Under the pieces are notes generated by a model. It did not search any database. It saw nothing but the letters and a program-made list of their open reading frames with translations, and had not been told where the DNA came from. From positions 1,209,598-1,273,597 of the forward strand of contig OZ037834.1 of the NCBI GenBank assembly GCA_964035575.1: DNA of 64,000 nucleotides. The letters run 5' to 3'. The position numbers and the translations under genes were made by a program. Source of the stretch: Rhynchopus sp. YZ270_cl-10. Lineage: Eukaryota > Euglenozoa > Diplonemea > Diplonemida > Diplonemidae. Positions 1-10,753 of the stretch are shown here, one piece after another (the first letter of the stretch is position 1; each line of letters begins with the position of its first letter).

Positions 1-985
1 GAAGCAGTTCGGGGACCGCGCGGGCATCTAAAGAGAGCAAAACTGGAGTGTCATCCCTCACGTTTCTTCCCATAAATGCTTCAAAGAGCACAACCATCGT
101 GGCAACTACAGAAAACGCCTTTTGACTCGGCAACCAGGTCCCCACTGCAAGGTTTGCCGACCACAGCAACGACACCACCTCAGGCACCTCAGGCGGCACC
201 TCCATCAGCATTTCGTACTGTTCCTCGCTCAGGTGCTGGCGGCCCTTCAGGATGTTCTCCCTGAGGTGCAATGAGGCCAGAATATATTGCTTCTTCGTCA
301 ACGGAATGAAGTAGCCTGGACCAGGGTTTACACACACCAAATAAAACCGGTCGACATAGGACCGTTTAAAAGGGTTCAACACTACAGGGACCAACGCAGA
401 GGTGCTTTCCTTCAACGACCCAAACCCTCCCCTAGCCTCAGAAGGGTACCTCGATACTGCCCACCTCGACCAATCGCGGTATTTTACGACCAAATACTCA
501 TTGTGCGATGCCTCCCGAAGACGCTGTTGCACGCTTTGCACTGTGTACACTGAGGTGTCTTTTACCTTTGCTGCGCTTTGCTTGAAGGCATGCGTTTTCC
601 CCTGAACGTTTAAGTCTGTAAACAGATCCACCCACTCGGACTCGATGTCCGCAAAGTTTGCTCTCAGCTCTCCCGTCGGTCGCGCGTGGAGGTATACATA
701 GTTCCCTGCAGGCAGCCCCACCACAGCCTGCACCAACCCGCTCTCATCCTCCCCAGGCACCCAATAGTCCGGTATGTCCTCCTCTTCTTCCTCCTCCTCC
801 TCCTGTTCTTGCTCTGCAACGGCAACAGCAGCAGGCTGCACAGCGGTCACCTCTTCCTCGCAGTTTTCCGTGTCCTGACTCGTTGCAGAAGGGCGTGCAA
901 CGAGAACAGGGGATGCTGTTTCATGTGTCCCCTGCTGAAGAAACTCACTGCCAACTTCGTCAAGGGGTGCTACTGGGGTTGCCAT
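1..985 (-). CDS. 3' portion of unknown protein gene, cut by left edge
   Basis: An open frame runs from an ATG at 985 to the window edge without a stop (328 codons, incomplete at the C-terminus). It starts MATPVAPLDEVGSEF. An acidic glutamate-rich stretch lies near residues 58-70, followed by a folded-looking region (IPDYWVPGEDESG, then NEYLVVKYRDWSRW, then YFIPLTKKQYILASLHLREN). A more hydrophobic stretch (VGTWLPSQKAFSVVATMVVLF) precedes the edge. Codon choice and composition look coding, unlike the flanking A/T-run DNA. I do not recognise the family and no catalytic motif is visible. The ATG sits about 200 bp from a homopolymer-rich spacer. A further exon beyond the edge is possible. Confidence 0.7.
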   Translation of the reverse strand, partial: MATPVAPLDEVGSEFLQQGTHETASPVLVARPSATSQDTENCEEEVTAVQPAAVAVAEQEQEEEEEEEEDIPDYWVPGEDESGLVQAVVGLPAGNYVYLHARPTGELRANFADIESEWVDLFTDLNVQGKTHAFKQSAAKVKDTSVYTVQSVQQRLREASHNEYLVVKYRDWSRWAVSRYPSEARGGFGSLKESTSALVPVVLNPFKRSYVDRFYLVCVNPGPGYFIPLTKKQYILASLHLRENILKGRQHLSEEQYEMLMEVPPEVPEVVSLLWSANLAVGTWLPSQKAFSVVATMVVLFEAFMGRNVRDDTPVLLSLDARAVPELL

Positions 986-2059
986 ATCTTGGGGATAAAA
1001 TAGAGGGGAGAGAAAGGAAGAGGAGTGTATTCCCGGTGTTAGTGTTGCTATGGGTGTGGTGGTGGTGGTGGGTAGTGGGGGGGGGGGAGAAAATGAAGCC
1101 TCTCGCGTGGCCTCCCTCACCTCTCTGTTCAGTGTTATAAAGGTTCTTATGGTGAATATGATAGTTGCCATTGCCAGGGCAACCGAGGTGAGGGGGTACT
1201 AAAAAAGGTTTTAAAAAAGTTTTTTAAAAACACAACAAAAATTAATACAACAATACTAACGCACCTGCAGTGCACAGAGGGACACAGCTTCACCGCCCGT
1301 CACCACTCCATTGTGTGTGTGTCGTGCTCTCTCCCCCCTCCCCCCACCCTCCCCTCCCTCTGCACAAGCACAACGGCCATTTTTTCTCCATGCCAGGATC
1401 CCTTCCACAGCAGAAAAAGAGCGGCACCTTCCCTGCAGAAATAAATGGCAGTTGGTAGATGCACGCTGCCCACCGTGAATACGACGTGGCGTCCTGCTGC
1501 CCAGTTTTGGAAAGGAGTGATACCTAATGAGCACAATGAGCACAACACCACCTCCGGCTGACTCACTGTACGACGCCAGCCATCCGGATGAAAGCACAAC
1601 GAAATGTGTGATTGATGCAGGCAGCTTGCCGACGAATCTCTCTTCACCCTGAATGAAAAAAGCACATTCGCACCCTGCAGAAACAAGGTCTGAAAGACCT
1701 GCCTCTCGCTGGACACACACCTTGGGGGGGGCAAAGGTCTCGCTCTCCGGAACTCACCGCCAACTGCTTTTTATTTCAAACACAACCCACATCATTTGAA
1801 AAAACTGCCTGCCACGAAGGGTTCGTTCTCGCCCTCTCCATCGACTATCCTACGCACTGCATCCGGGAGCATGCCCCTCAGCGATCAGCGAAGAACCATG
1901 ACCTGTCAGACCTGATGTGACTGTGTTCCACTCCCCCCTCCCCCCTAGCCCTCCCAATGGCTTTGTGTGTTTTTTTGTCAGAATACTGCATTTTTAAAAA
2001 AAAAATCACAAAAAAAAAAAAAAAAAAAAACCATTTCCCCTCCCCCCTCCCGGCTCCTC
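986..2059. other. Intergenic spacer with short repeats
   Basis: No gene seen. It contains a G/T-rich tract near 1050-1090, A and T runs (1200-1230, 1990-2030), and a family E repeat at about 1556-1600 (GCCAGCCATCCGGATGAAAG). The open frames on the minus strand at 1256-1734 overlap in two frames, run through that repeat and look non-coding. Confidence 0.6.
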
Positions 2060-2815
2060 TTACTTCACAACCGAGGAACGTCTTCGTAGCAGTGTTGGTG
2101 GTGGTGGGGACGCTGACGATGAAGACGCTGTAGAAGAAACCCTGACGAGCGACCCCGGCTGGCTGCTGCTCGCTCCGCCACCACCTCCACCCCCACCCCC
2201 TTGACTCCCGTTGACCCCACTGCTTGCAGACAGTCTCCTGCGTTTGGCTTCTCTCTCTGCCTCTTCCTTTAGGCTCTTTTTCATTCGGCCTGCAAAATCC
2301 GGGATTTCTTCTAATTTGCGCAACCTTTTGCTTCGAGAAGGAATGTGACTATGGTAGGTTTGCAGACGCACTTCAACCTTTTCGAGAACAGACTGTGTAC
2401 GCTCCGGGTTGATGAAGTCGTGGTGGTTTTTGATAAACTCTGTCGGGTCTTTTTTCTCTGCAAGGAGACATTCCAGCGCGAGGGTTGGTGCTTCTGCGGT
2501 CACCGCTGCCGTTGTGCCCGCAGGAAGACAGGGATTACATAACCTCGAAAAATCCAACCTCTCCTTCATTTCCAACAACGCTGCACTATGCCTCGCTATC
2601 GACGCATTCCTCCTTTCCTCCTCCTGAATCCGTTCCTCCTCTGACCCATCGCTTGACGCCTCCTCACTATCCTGTGTCAGCCCAAGCAAGGCAATAGGGG
2701 GGTGCTCAGGGGTGGATGACACGTCAGTGACCACACCATGTGCCCGCTGCTGCGCGGATGACACCCTAGCTGACTCATCAGAACTATCGCTGCCGTATCC
2801 TGTTAGGCCTAGCAT
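2060..2815 (-). CDS. HCNGP/SAP30BP-like protein
   Basis: This is a complete 251-residue single-exon frame. The N-terminus (MLGLTGYGSDSSDES) resembles the acidic serine-rich start of the HCNGP (SAP30-binding protein) family, and residues about 125-165 fit its core: DPTEFIKNHHDFINPERTQS matches the family pattern of a hydrophobic helix, F-I-x-x-x-x-x-F-x-N-P and a following helix. A basic segment (KRLRKLEE, then EAERE-AKRRRL) may be a nuclear signal. The C-terminus is low-complexity glycine and serine. Family members are nuclear proteins linked to transcription and splicing; a role here is by homology only. Upstream, TTTACAACACAG about 50 nt before the ATG could be a splice acceptor. The match is by eye and moderate. 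Confidence 0.6.
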   Translation of the reverse strand: MLGLTGYGSDSSDESARVSSAQQRAHGVVTDVSSTPEHPPIALLGLTQDSEEASSDGSEEERIQEEERRNASIARHSAALLEMKERLDFSRLCNPCLPAGTTAAVTAEAPTLALECLLAEKKDPTEFIKNHHDFINPERTQSVLEKVEVRLQTYHSHIPSRSKRLRKLEEIPDFAGRMKKSLKEEAEREAKRRRLSASSGVNGSQGGGGGGGGGASSSQPGSLVRVSSTASSSSASPPPPTLLRRRSSVVK

Positions 2816-3462
2816 TGGATTGAAATTTAAAAAAGAATGGAACTCAAAAAAAGGGTGTATTGCTGTGTTGTAAATAAGAGGGGGGATGGCGCGGTATTGT
2901 GATAAATTGTCCCATCATAATATTTCATACACAATCCACCATACAGATAGTACAGTAGGACAAGAAACTGAATAACCAAGAAACTTGGCGACCAAATAAT
3001 ATTGGCGGATTTTTTGGGGGTTTTCTTGCAATCGGCGACTTTTTTTTTGGTCGCGAATTACATATTTCTTGTCCCACTGTATTGTGAAATGACAATGTGT
3101 CTTATGTAGTATGATGGGAAATTATCACTACAATACATCCACCACTAAGGGGATGGTGATGGTGTACAGAGAGAGATGGGGGAAATCCTTTTTTTGGAAA
3201 AAGACCCAACCAAACCAAAAAAAAGGGGGGTTTTTTTAGATGAACCTAAGCTGGGCTTATAGTCAGCCTTACAAAATTAGGTTCCCCCCTTCTTCCCATC
3301 CCGTATCCCCTTTCCACCCACCCCAGAACCCCACAACCCTTTCCTTTTGCATGAGAGACTGTAACGCCCCTCGAGACTTCCTTTTTTCCCCCATTTTTCC
3401 CCCCTCCAATCCTACTATCGCATCGTATTTAGGGAAAATGGTTCAAAAAAAAAATCTCATTT
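2816..3462. other. Intergenic spacer holding a foldback element
   Basis: No gene seen. Most of the stretch is a long imperfect inverted repeat (separate entry). The rest is T and G runs and the pyrimidine-rich tract 3280-3420 downstream of the RPB4 stop codon. Confidence 0.6.
2893..3140. mobile_element. Foldback MITE-like element, family M1
   Basis: The left arm TATTGTGATAAATTGTCCCA, then TCATAATA, is matched in reverse complement by the right arm ending TATGATGGGAAATTATCACT, then ACAATA. A second nested inverted pair (TACAGTAGGACAAGAAA and TTTCTTGTCCCACTGTA) lies inside, so the whole element can fold back on itself. There is no coding capacity. A shorter relative with similar arm sequence interrupts a hairpin repeat at 31163-31250. 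This fits a non-autonomous DNA transposon; the exact ends and target duplication are not certain. Confidence 0.55.
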
Positions 3463-4062
3463 TTAGACAGCAGTTTGCGCAACACGTTCACATTCTCTTG
3501 TTATGTCGTCAGCAGTGAAGCGGGTGAGGGCTGGGATGACGGCACAGGCTTCTTCAGCATCACCGGGGGTGAGGTTGCACAAGGAGGCAACTTCTGTGAG
3601 GAGGAGACGTCCTGTAAGGTCTTGGAGGTCCGGGTTATCACTTCTGTGGACATCCGTGTATTCGAGCTCTGCGTTGATCAGCTCGATCTTGAGGCGGATC
3701 CAGCGGTCGTGAATCGGCGCAAATGTTGCTTCATCGTCACACCCAGCCTGACCCACCCCATGCACACCATCTCCCGTATAATTCAAACACTCAGTCATAA
3801 ACGGCGCCTGCTTCAACGTCCAATTCGTGTACGATTCACTACTCCCACTCTGAACACCAAGGACCTGAAGCTCGTCGCACCACCGTCTCTGTTGTGCCTG
3901 GCGCTGGCTTATCACCGCATGCGTTTCGAGGTACAACAACGGCTCGGCGGTTTGCAGAGCAGGGCCAAGCTGGCCCAGCTTAAAGTCAACCTCTGTTGAG
4001 ATGGGAACGGAAGAAGGGGCCGTGGGTTCCATAGGAGGCTCCTCGTTCAGTGTGCCTGACAT
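3463..4062 (-). CDS. RPB4: RNA polymerase II subunit RPB4 (POLR2D-like)
   Basis: This is a 199-residue single-exon protein. Three blocks line up by eye with POLR2D. LQTAEPLLYLETHAVISQRQ matches the N-terminal FETAETLLNSEVHMLLEHR block. FMTECLNYTG matches FMKTLNYT. ASLCNLTPGDAEEACAVIPA followed by LTRFTADDI matches the HRDC-like tail [20 protein letters not shown] plus GRFEDEEL. RPB4 pairs with RPB7 to form the polymerase stalk. The protein is longer than the human one (142 residues), with extra sequence in the first half and a longer insert between the second and third blocks (about residues 95-140). A TTACAG acceptor-like site lies about 30 nt before the ATG. The related Pol III subunit RPC9/CRCP is the main alternative, but the second and third blocks favour RPB4. 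Confidence 0.8.
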   Translation of the reverse strand: MSGTLNEEPPMEPTAPSSVPISTEVDFKLGQLGPALQTAEPLLYLETHAVISQRQAQQRRWCDELQVLGVQSGSSESYTNWTLKQAPFMTECLNYTGDGVHGVGQAGCDDEATFAPIHDRWIRLKIELINAELEYTDVHRSDNPDLQDLTGRLLLTEVASLCNLTPGDAEEACAVIPALTRFTADDITRECERVAQTAV

Positions 4063-5596
4063 AATGTAGCTTATTTGATTTTTGTTTGCTTCCCTGTAAG
4101 GTGTGGTGAATATGTAAAGAGAAAAAACAGCTAATAAAAGTCAAACCCCACAGCTACTAAAAGGAGAAAGTGATATATCAAAAAGAATTGGTTGTTATTT
4201 TTTGTTTTTCCTGTTTTTTGCTGTGTATTTTTGTGTATTTTTTTTTTTTTTTTGGCTTTTTTTTCCTCTTGTTTTTATTAATTGAAAAAAGTGGATTGTT
4301 TTTTTGAGCATCCGTGTGTGCAAAAGAAAAAAAAAAAAAAATCACCAAAATTCTGAATTTGCTTGTTTTATTTGTGTGCCGATAGAAATACCTCCCTTCG
4401 GTTTCTTATCATTATCACACAGATCTGTTCTTTCTAAAAAAGAATGAAAAAAAAAGAGAGAAAAGGGAAAAGCACAAAAAAGATAATTTGATTTTAACCC
4501 TTAACGCTCACCGCCATATTTTGGGCGCACCTTGAGGGTGGGAAAAAAAGAGAGAATTTCGAAGTGGAAACGCCTTACCGTTCATCGGCGGACGCAGGGC
4601 ACTGTCTCTCAGGGAAAAAAAATGTCAAAAACTATGTAATCATAAAAAGGGGCGGGGGGTGTAGTGAGCAAGTAAGTGACAGAGGGGGGGAAGGGAGAGA
4701 GGAACTGGTAGGGAATAGAATAAAAAAAAAAAAAAATGAAAAGTTCATAAGATGACCCTAAGCCTCTCGTGCTTAGTCATCCTGAAAGAAAAAAGAAGGG
4801 GGGAGACTGTGGCCCAGGATTTTGGGGGGGTCAAAAAGTAGTGCCCTGTGGGCTGCAGTCTGGTTCGGGAAATTGAGGTGGGGGGGAAAGAGCATCGAAA
4901 AAGAGAGACTCGGAGAGCCTCCGTTTTACGAATACTACATACTGTACTAGGTCCACGTGTCTATACTTCGCCCCTTTCTCCTGACCTTTTTTCTTTCGAT
5001 CACAAGAAGGGGGCTGGTGACATGGTGGCATTTTATGAAATCTTCAATCATTTCAAATCTTTTCATTGGCAAAGTGGAAGTCTCACGCAATGAACCACTT
5101 CACTTCAACCAAAATGCCGATGAAACCAGCAAAACACCATACAGGGGATGTGGAGGAGAGGGGGGAAGAAATAATAAAAAAAATAGAAAACTTTGTTTAG
5201 ATGACCCTAAGCCTCTTTGTGTTTTCGTCACCTAAAAAAAAGACAGTTCTCAACCTTTTTTCGCAGACATTTTCAAGGCCGTGCCGATTGTTGACTCACT
5301 CATTAAGTGGATGGTGGGGAAGGGAAGGGAGAGAAGGGGGACGGAAAAAAATGAAAGCGGGGTGGCTAGAAAGCCACCGGTGTAAAAGGGGTCCTAAATA
5401 CATCGAATGTAGGGTAGCAGGCTACGGCGCAAGTGGACGTGGACGTGACAAAGAAGAAGAGAAGTTAAGCCGCAAGACGCTGCGGAGACTCGCTTCTGAG
5501 GCCAACATGGGGAGGGGGGTGATGAGGCATGTTGGTGTGCGAGTGCTGGAAGGTTCCACAACTGGAGCTGTTCCGCGGGAATAGTCTTGCTCACGC
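4063..5596. other. Intergenic spacer with A/T runs and hairpin repeats
   Basis: No gene seen. It has long A and T runs, two family A hairpin repeats (about 4739-4784 and 5190-5233), and a possible degenerate family D fragment near 4565-4615. The duplicated gene block begins at 5590, 7 bp outside the stop codon of copy A. Confidence 0.6.
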
Positions 5597-7598
5597 TTAC
5601 GACATTTTGAGCGTGAAATTCTTGTATCCAAACTCACTGCAGGGCTTCTTGAAGTCGACGAAGTACTCATCACCGACCTGTTTGTGGTGTGGGTGGGAGG
5701 AGGAGGAGGAGGAGGTGGTGGTGGTGGTGCATACCTTGAAGTTGTAGCAGTACGAGCGGTCCTTCCACACCGGCACCTTGGCACGGTAGCCGCCGTGGCA
5801 CTTCTCTTTGCTCTCGGTCAGGTCGGGGTTGCGCATGTTGTTCTCGAACTTCTTGCATTCGTGTTTCTGTTGTTGTGTTGTTTTATGTAGGTGTGGTGTT
5901 GTGATAGTGTGGTGTGCTGTGTGCATACCTGAACATTCTTCTCGTCACCCTCACGCCAGAGGTTGAGCGTGACATTAAGGTCCTCCTCAGTCTGCACCCA
6001 CGAGAAGTTCACATCGTAGAACGTCTTCGGGATGAGCGTGCCTTCCTTGTTGATCGCAGACAGATCAGAGCGGCGGCGGATGTCCTTTGCCTTCACGTCG
6101 TTCTGGGTGAAGATCAGGTCAAAGGCCACCACGTAGGTGCCGTCGCCGTTCTTGAAGCTCTTGATCACTCCGTCCATGAAGATGTCGCCATAGAAACGTG
6201 CACGCACCTTGGCACCGGGCACAAGCTCGTCTTCTGGGGCAGGCTCGGGCTTCTCAATCGCAATGTTGGCAACGGCAACATTGTCCACGTCCGTGTCGTC
6301 AAACTTCACCACGCAGTACTTCCCCTCCTCAGTGTCGTTGATCTTCCCGTTCTGCACACCTCCCTCAAGAGTGCCCTCGTAGTACCCGAACTTCTTCCAG
6401 CGTGCGAACACACGTGTGCCCTTCGTCAGCTTGTCCTCAGGCGCAGGTGCCACAGCTTCCCGACAGTACTCAATACGGCTCTCCTGACGCTCAACAGACA
6501 CCTTCCTCAGCTCAGCAGGGTTCTTGTCCAGCTCCTTCTTCTCGTTCTCCACCTTTGCATCACCCTCCAGAAGTGCGTTGACCTGCTTCCGGCGGAACTC
6601 CTCCAGCTCCGCACCGGTTGGCGGCTTGAACCCCTCACCCATGTGCTTCTGGTACTTCTCGAACTTGTTGTACGGTGTCTGGCAGAACGGCTTCTTCCCG
6701 TTTGCAATGTCGAGGTAAGCGGGCAGGTCGGGGAGCAGCTCCTCCTGTGTCATCCCAAGCGCCTTGCACACTCCCATCATGATCGTCTCTGTTCCCTTGC
6801 GCATCAGCTCTTCCTGCTTCTCCAGCACCTTCACTGCTGTTGTCGGGTCGGCCAACTTCTCGTCCTTCATCATCAGAATCTTGTCTGCCGTGCCCAGCTC
6901 CGGTGGCTCGTCCTTCCCTTGCAGGTACGCTCCGTACCCGTTGCTGATGCTTGCAATCACAGTTGCGTTGTTTCCAGGAAGAAGGTCCTCAAGACCCATC
7001 AGACCACTCTTCAGTGGCTCCATGTCGTCCGACATCTGGCACGGGTTCACACACTTCGCAAGCGCATCGCAGTCTGTCTTTGCCTTGTCGGGGTTTGCGT
7101 TGTATGGGTGTCCCTCCTTCTTCGACGCTGCCTTTGTCATCACAAGCGGGAACTTCGTCTCGTCCTTCTTGTGCAGTGCGTGGATCTTTTTGCAGAAGTC
7201 TGGCACCGTCTCACCGGGGAAATGGATGTTCACGGGACCCTCCTCGGTGTCCACAATCCAACGCTGGTGCTGCAGTGTTGGCCTCACGTTGGCAACGTGC
7301 ACACCAGCGGGACCCGACGCCTGCTTCTCCCACTTGGTCTCCTTCAGCTTCCTTGGGTCGCTTGGCATTGCCTTGATCTGGCAGGTCACTCTGTTGGGAG
7401 GGGTGAGATAAGAGGTTTGCAACATAATCAAATATTGTTGGTTCTCAAAAAGGCAACATACTTCTTGCAGTTCTCAGGCTGCGTCCACGACCACATCACG
7501 TCAACGGTGAAGTCTCTTGACACAGACACCTGCGACTCTCCCTTCCCTGCAGTGATTCTACCATCCTTCCCGTGCACAACAGACGGCCCACAACCCAT
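5590..7598. repeat. Duplicated block, copy A (2009 bp)
   Basis: This block matches 10747-12755 at a constant offset of 5157 bp, introns included. The encoded 537-codon frame is identical in both copies. The only difference I noticed is C5612 versus T10769, a silent third-position change in a threonine codon. Similarity stops at once on both sides: at the ATG on one side and 7 bp beyond the stop on the other. Confidence 0.9.
5597..7598 (-). CDS. MGC-start Tudor-like protein, copy A (four exons)
   Basis: Exons are 7598-7462, 7390-5929, 5866-5735 and 5677-5597, giving 603 residues. The introns (71, 62 and 57 nt) all start GTATG and end CAG, and the frame is kept at each junction. The start MGCGPS is a classic N-myristoylation plus palmitoylation signal, so membrane attachment is likely. 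Two Tudor/SH3-like barrels are suggested at about residues 367-419 (GTRVFARWKKFGYYEGTLEG, then YCVVKFDD) and 435-490 (GAKVRARFYGDIFMDGVIKS, then GTYVVAFD). N- and C-terminal regions share a V-x-x-S-W-x-Q strand motif. The middle is charged and helical. I do not recognise the family, and the ligand is unknown. A TTACAG acceptor-like site lies about 80 nt before the ATG. A near-identical copy lies at 10754-12755. Confidence 0.8.
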
Positions 7599-10500
7599 CT
7601 TGATCAACTGCGGTTTTGTTTTCTGTTCTGTTTTCTCTCTACTCTTTTGAGCGTTTAGGCTTGGGGCTGTTAACCTGTAAGTTTCAAGGTATTCCCTATG
7701 TGTAAATGGCAGCCTGTGTATTGGTGGTGGAATAAAAGAAAAACAAACACACGAACACACCCCATAACATAATGCCTCAGAAGGCCTAGAAGGAACCTTT
7801 TTAAGGTGACTGAGCACGTTCTGCTCGAGTGTATGGTTTACTTTATTTTGTTTTTTTGACAGGAGAATAGAACAAAACCACGAAGGCCCAATGCAAGGCT
7901 GTGGTGACTGTCGCCAACACCTATTCGCAAATGTTCTGCGCGAAGTCGAATGGAAAGACTTCTAAGAAAAACTTCATGAGAGAAGCCAGAAGGAGCAAAG
8001 AAAAGGACCCCACGACTGGGTGGCACTAATCGCGGCCCTGCTAACCAGAGGCAACAAGAGAGACGATCGGAGACGGGACTGCCAGAGGAGTTGTCGGTAC
8101 TAAAACAGAACAACACCCAGTCTACTTCTGAAAGAACGGTTTTGGTCGCAAAGTCGAAGGAAAGGCTACCGGGAGTGTCGGGCAATCGCTTCCGTCCTAG
8201 GTTGTAGTTTGGTTTCAGAATATATGAAAAGTTATGCTGCCGCTGTGGACGTAGGCATGGGCCCTCCGTAGGGTGTGTGTGTGTGTCAGGGGTGTTTGAA
8301 AATTGGAAAGTTGTTTATCTGGTCATGGAAAATGTCAGAAGCAAGACTGGCGTGTCATGTTGTTGTGTTGTCATCATCCGCAGGGGAGAGAGGTTGTTGG
8401 AACATAAGTTGACTTGAAATACAAAGCCCTCTCGTAGGGAGACAGTGTACCGATGCTGTAACAAAAAAAAGACGGCATCTCGCAAACCCTCCAACTCCTT
8501 TCCTAGCACAGTCAGCAATGGACAGGTGTTAATGGGCTGCTCGGGTGTCATGTTTTTGGGGTTGCTGTTTGTCTTATGAAGAGAATAAAACAAAAATATG
8601 AGAGGAGGATGTTGCTGGATATCTTTTTGTTTTTTGTTTTTTTTTTTTTTTTTTTGCCAATCCTTTCTGTTTAGTTTTTGTTTTGTTTTGAAAAAGAATT
8701 GTTGGAGTCGTGCATCTTATTTTTGTACACAAACTCCATTTTCCATTTTAGCACACGCTTTTTTTTTAAAAAACCAAAAGAAAACTGGGATAAATGGGAT
8801 CGGGAAGGCGGGGTGAGGGAGATGTGGAAAATCATGCCACAAAAAAAAGAAAAGAAAGAAACGCTGGCGTGGAACAAGCGCGGCAAGACAATGGTGAGGG
8901 TGGAACACGACAGAACTTCTCTTTCCTCCGACCCTATTGCCTCCTGCTCATCCCAGTCATTTAATTTTTTTTGAGGGGGGGTATTTAAAAAAAAGGTGGG
9001 AATCTCGCGAATGAAAAAAGTAAATCAAAAAGAGATGCAAACGGTTCGCTCCTGTACTTGGGCAGAACCTGGTGTTATTTTTATTTTGGCTTTTTTTTAT
9101 TTTGAAACGAAATGTGAAAATTCAGCCAAGAAAGAAAAGCAAGACCCAATTCAAGAGATAAATGCCGAGAGAAGTTTGAGGAAATGAAGAAAGGAAGGAC
9201 GGGGGAGTTTTTTTTTTTTTTTGAAAAAAGCAAGGTAAAACGATTGAGCGGTGCGGAGCACAGCGCAACATTTCTTTTTTACTTCTTGCAAATCCTTTCT
9301 CCCCCCTTTTCTCCTACCCTCTCCATACCAACTCTAGTGTAAATTGGAGCTATTTTACAACCTGTCCATATGGGTTCTGTGTTTGCCTCTTGCTGTGTCA
9401 AACACAAAATCCTGCCGTCAAAAAAGGACCGTCGCAAAATTGTACATCCCAAGAGTATTTTTTTGAAGGATGCCTTTTTTTAAATAATTTTTAGTTCCTA
9501 TTTTCGCTTTTTTTTTTTGCGCTCTTTTTTTTGCCTTGTAAGGGTTTTAGTTGCAAAGAGACAACGGGTAATATAAATGAAACTCTGGTACCCAAAAAAG
9601 TGGCAGGAAAATACCACCAAAAAAAAAAAACTGTTTTTTTTTCCTTGACAAAGCTTTTGCCTTAAAAAGGCAAAAAGGGTAAAGGGGAAAGGGTGGAGAA
9701 GAAGGAAAGGGAGAACTAAATAAAGCCAAAAAAAAAAAGCAAATTGAATGTGGGTAGGGGGAAATTATTCTGTTTTTTGTTTTTTTTGTTTTTGTATTTT
9801 TTTTTTTTTTTTTTTTTTTGTTGTTTTTTTTTTTTTTTTTTTGTTGTGTTTTTGGGAAAGTGAAAGAAACAAGAAGGGGCGAAGGGGCTAAACTTACAAA
9901 ATAAAATGAAAAAGTAAAAGAAAAGATGAAATAGTATCATCTACACATGCACCTCTTGTTAAGTTGTTCAACCTAAAAAGGTGTGAAGCGCGTCGAAACA
10001 CAGACACCTTTCAAAGAAAAAAAAAGGGGACAAAGTCTGAAGAAGGTGAGACGAGTTGCGAGCAGGATAGCTACAAGAACTACACTTTCATGCAAAACAA
10101 AAAAAAAAAAGAGAAAAAAAAAAGGTTGAGAAAACAGTTATCCTGCTACTTTTTGCACAATAATTTCCCTCGAGAGAGAGAAAAAAAAAACTGTTATAAA
10201 TTTGTGCCTCCCCTATAACAAGGGAGTAAACAACACTGTTTCCTAAACTTCTTGTAATATCGGCATTTCAGTATCATCTGCACATTTTTTTTTTCTTTTC
10301 TTTTCAAACTTTTTTTTTCTTCTTGCCTACAACCCTTCTCCATACTATTTTTCTCTTCTTTTCATATTTTTATGTACTTTTTTTTGTGTGTTTTTTTTTT
10401 TTTTTTTTTTTTTTTTGTGAAAAAAATATCAAATAAAAGGAACTTATCCCGGAAGGGAGGGTTCATTTATTGTTTCTTTTTTTTGTTTTATCTGCTTTGC

Positions 10501-10753
10501 ATTTCTCTTGGAAAAACCCCACGAAAAAAAAAAAATGCTTATTTTCTACTGGGTTTCCCTACGAAGAGGGGCTATGTTCATGGGATACAAGGGAGAAGAT
10601 TGGAGCTCGCTTGTCCGTTAGTTACTTTGCAGTAGCAGGACACTCGCCTTGCCTACTTCATCCTTGTGTGACCCGAGTAGGGTATCGACAAACTACTGGG
10701 GGGCATAGAGGTGGGAGAGAGGTGCATAAGAACAGGGGGTGCAGGCCTCACGC
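7599..10753. other. Intergenic spacer between the two gene copies
   Basis: No gene supported. 7838-8590 is more complex in sequence but has no frame I can defend. It includes a family C repeat at about 8407-8455 and a possible family A repeat in reverse orientation at about 7803-7832. From 8600 to 10700 the DNA is dominated by T and A runs (for example 9790-9842 and 10380-10416). Short open frames there are rich in lysine or phenylalanine because of the runs. Confidence 0.6.

Noticed and set aside
1256-1734. Minus-strand coding frames of 144-154 codons
   Set aside because: They overlap in two frames, pass through a dispersed repeat and low-complexity DNA, and show no coding features.
5914-7650. 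Long plus-strand frame of about 578 codons opposite copy A (and its twin at 11071-12774)
   Set aside because: It is the antisense of the Tudor-like gene, runs through its introns, has a leucine/histidine-rich unnatural composition, and shows no domain.
7838-8593. A gene between the two duplicated copies
   Set aside because: Sequence complexity is higher here, but frames are short, interrupted, and overlap a family C repeat; no protein similarity seen.
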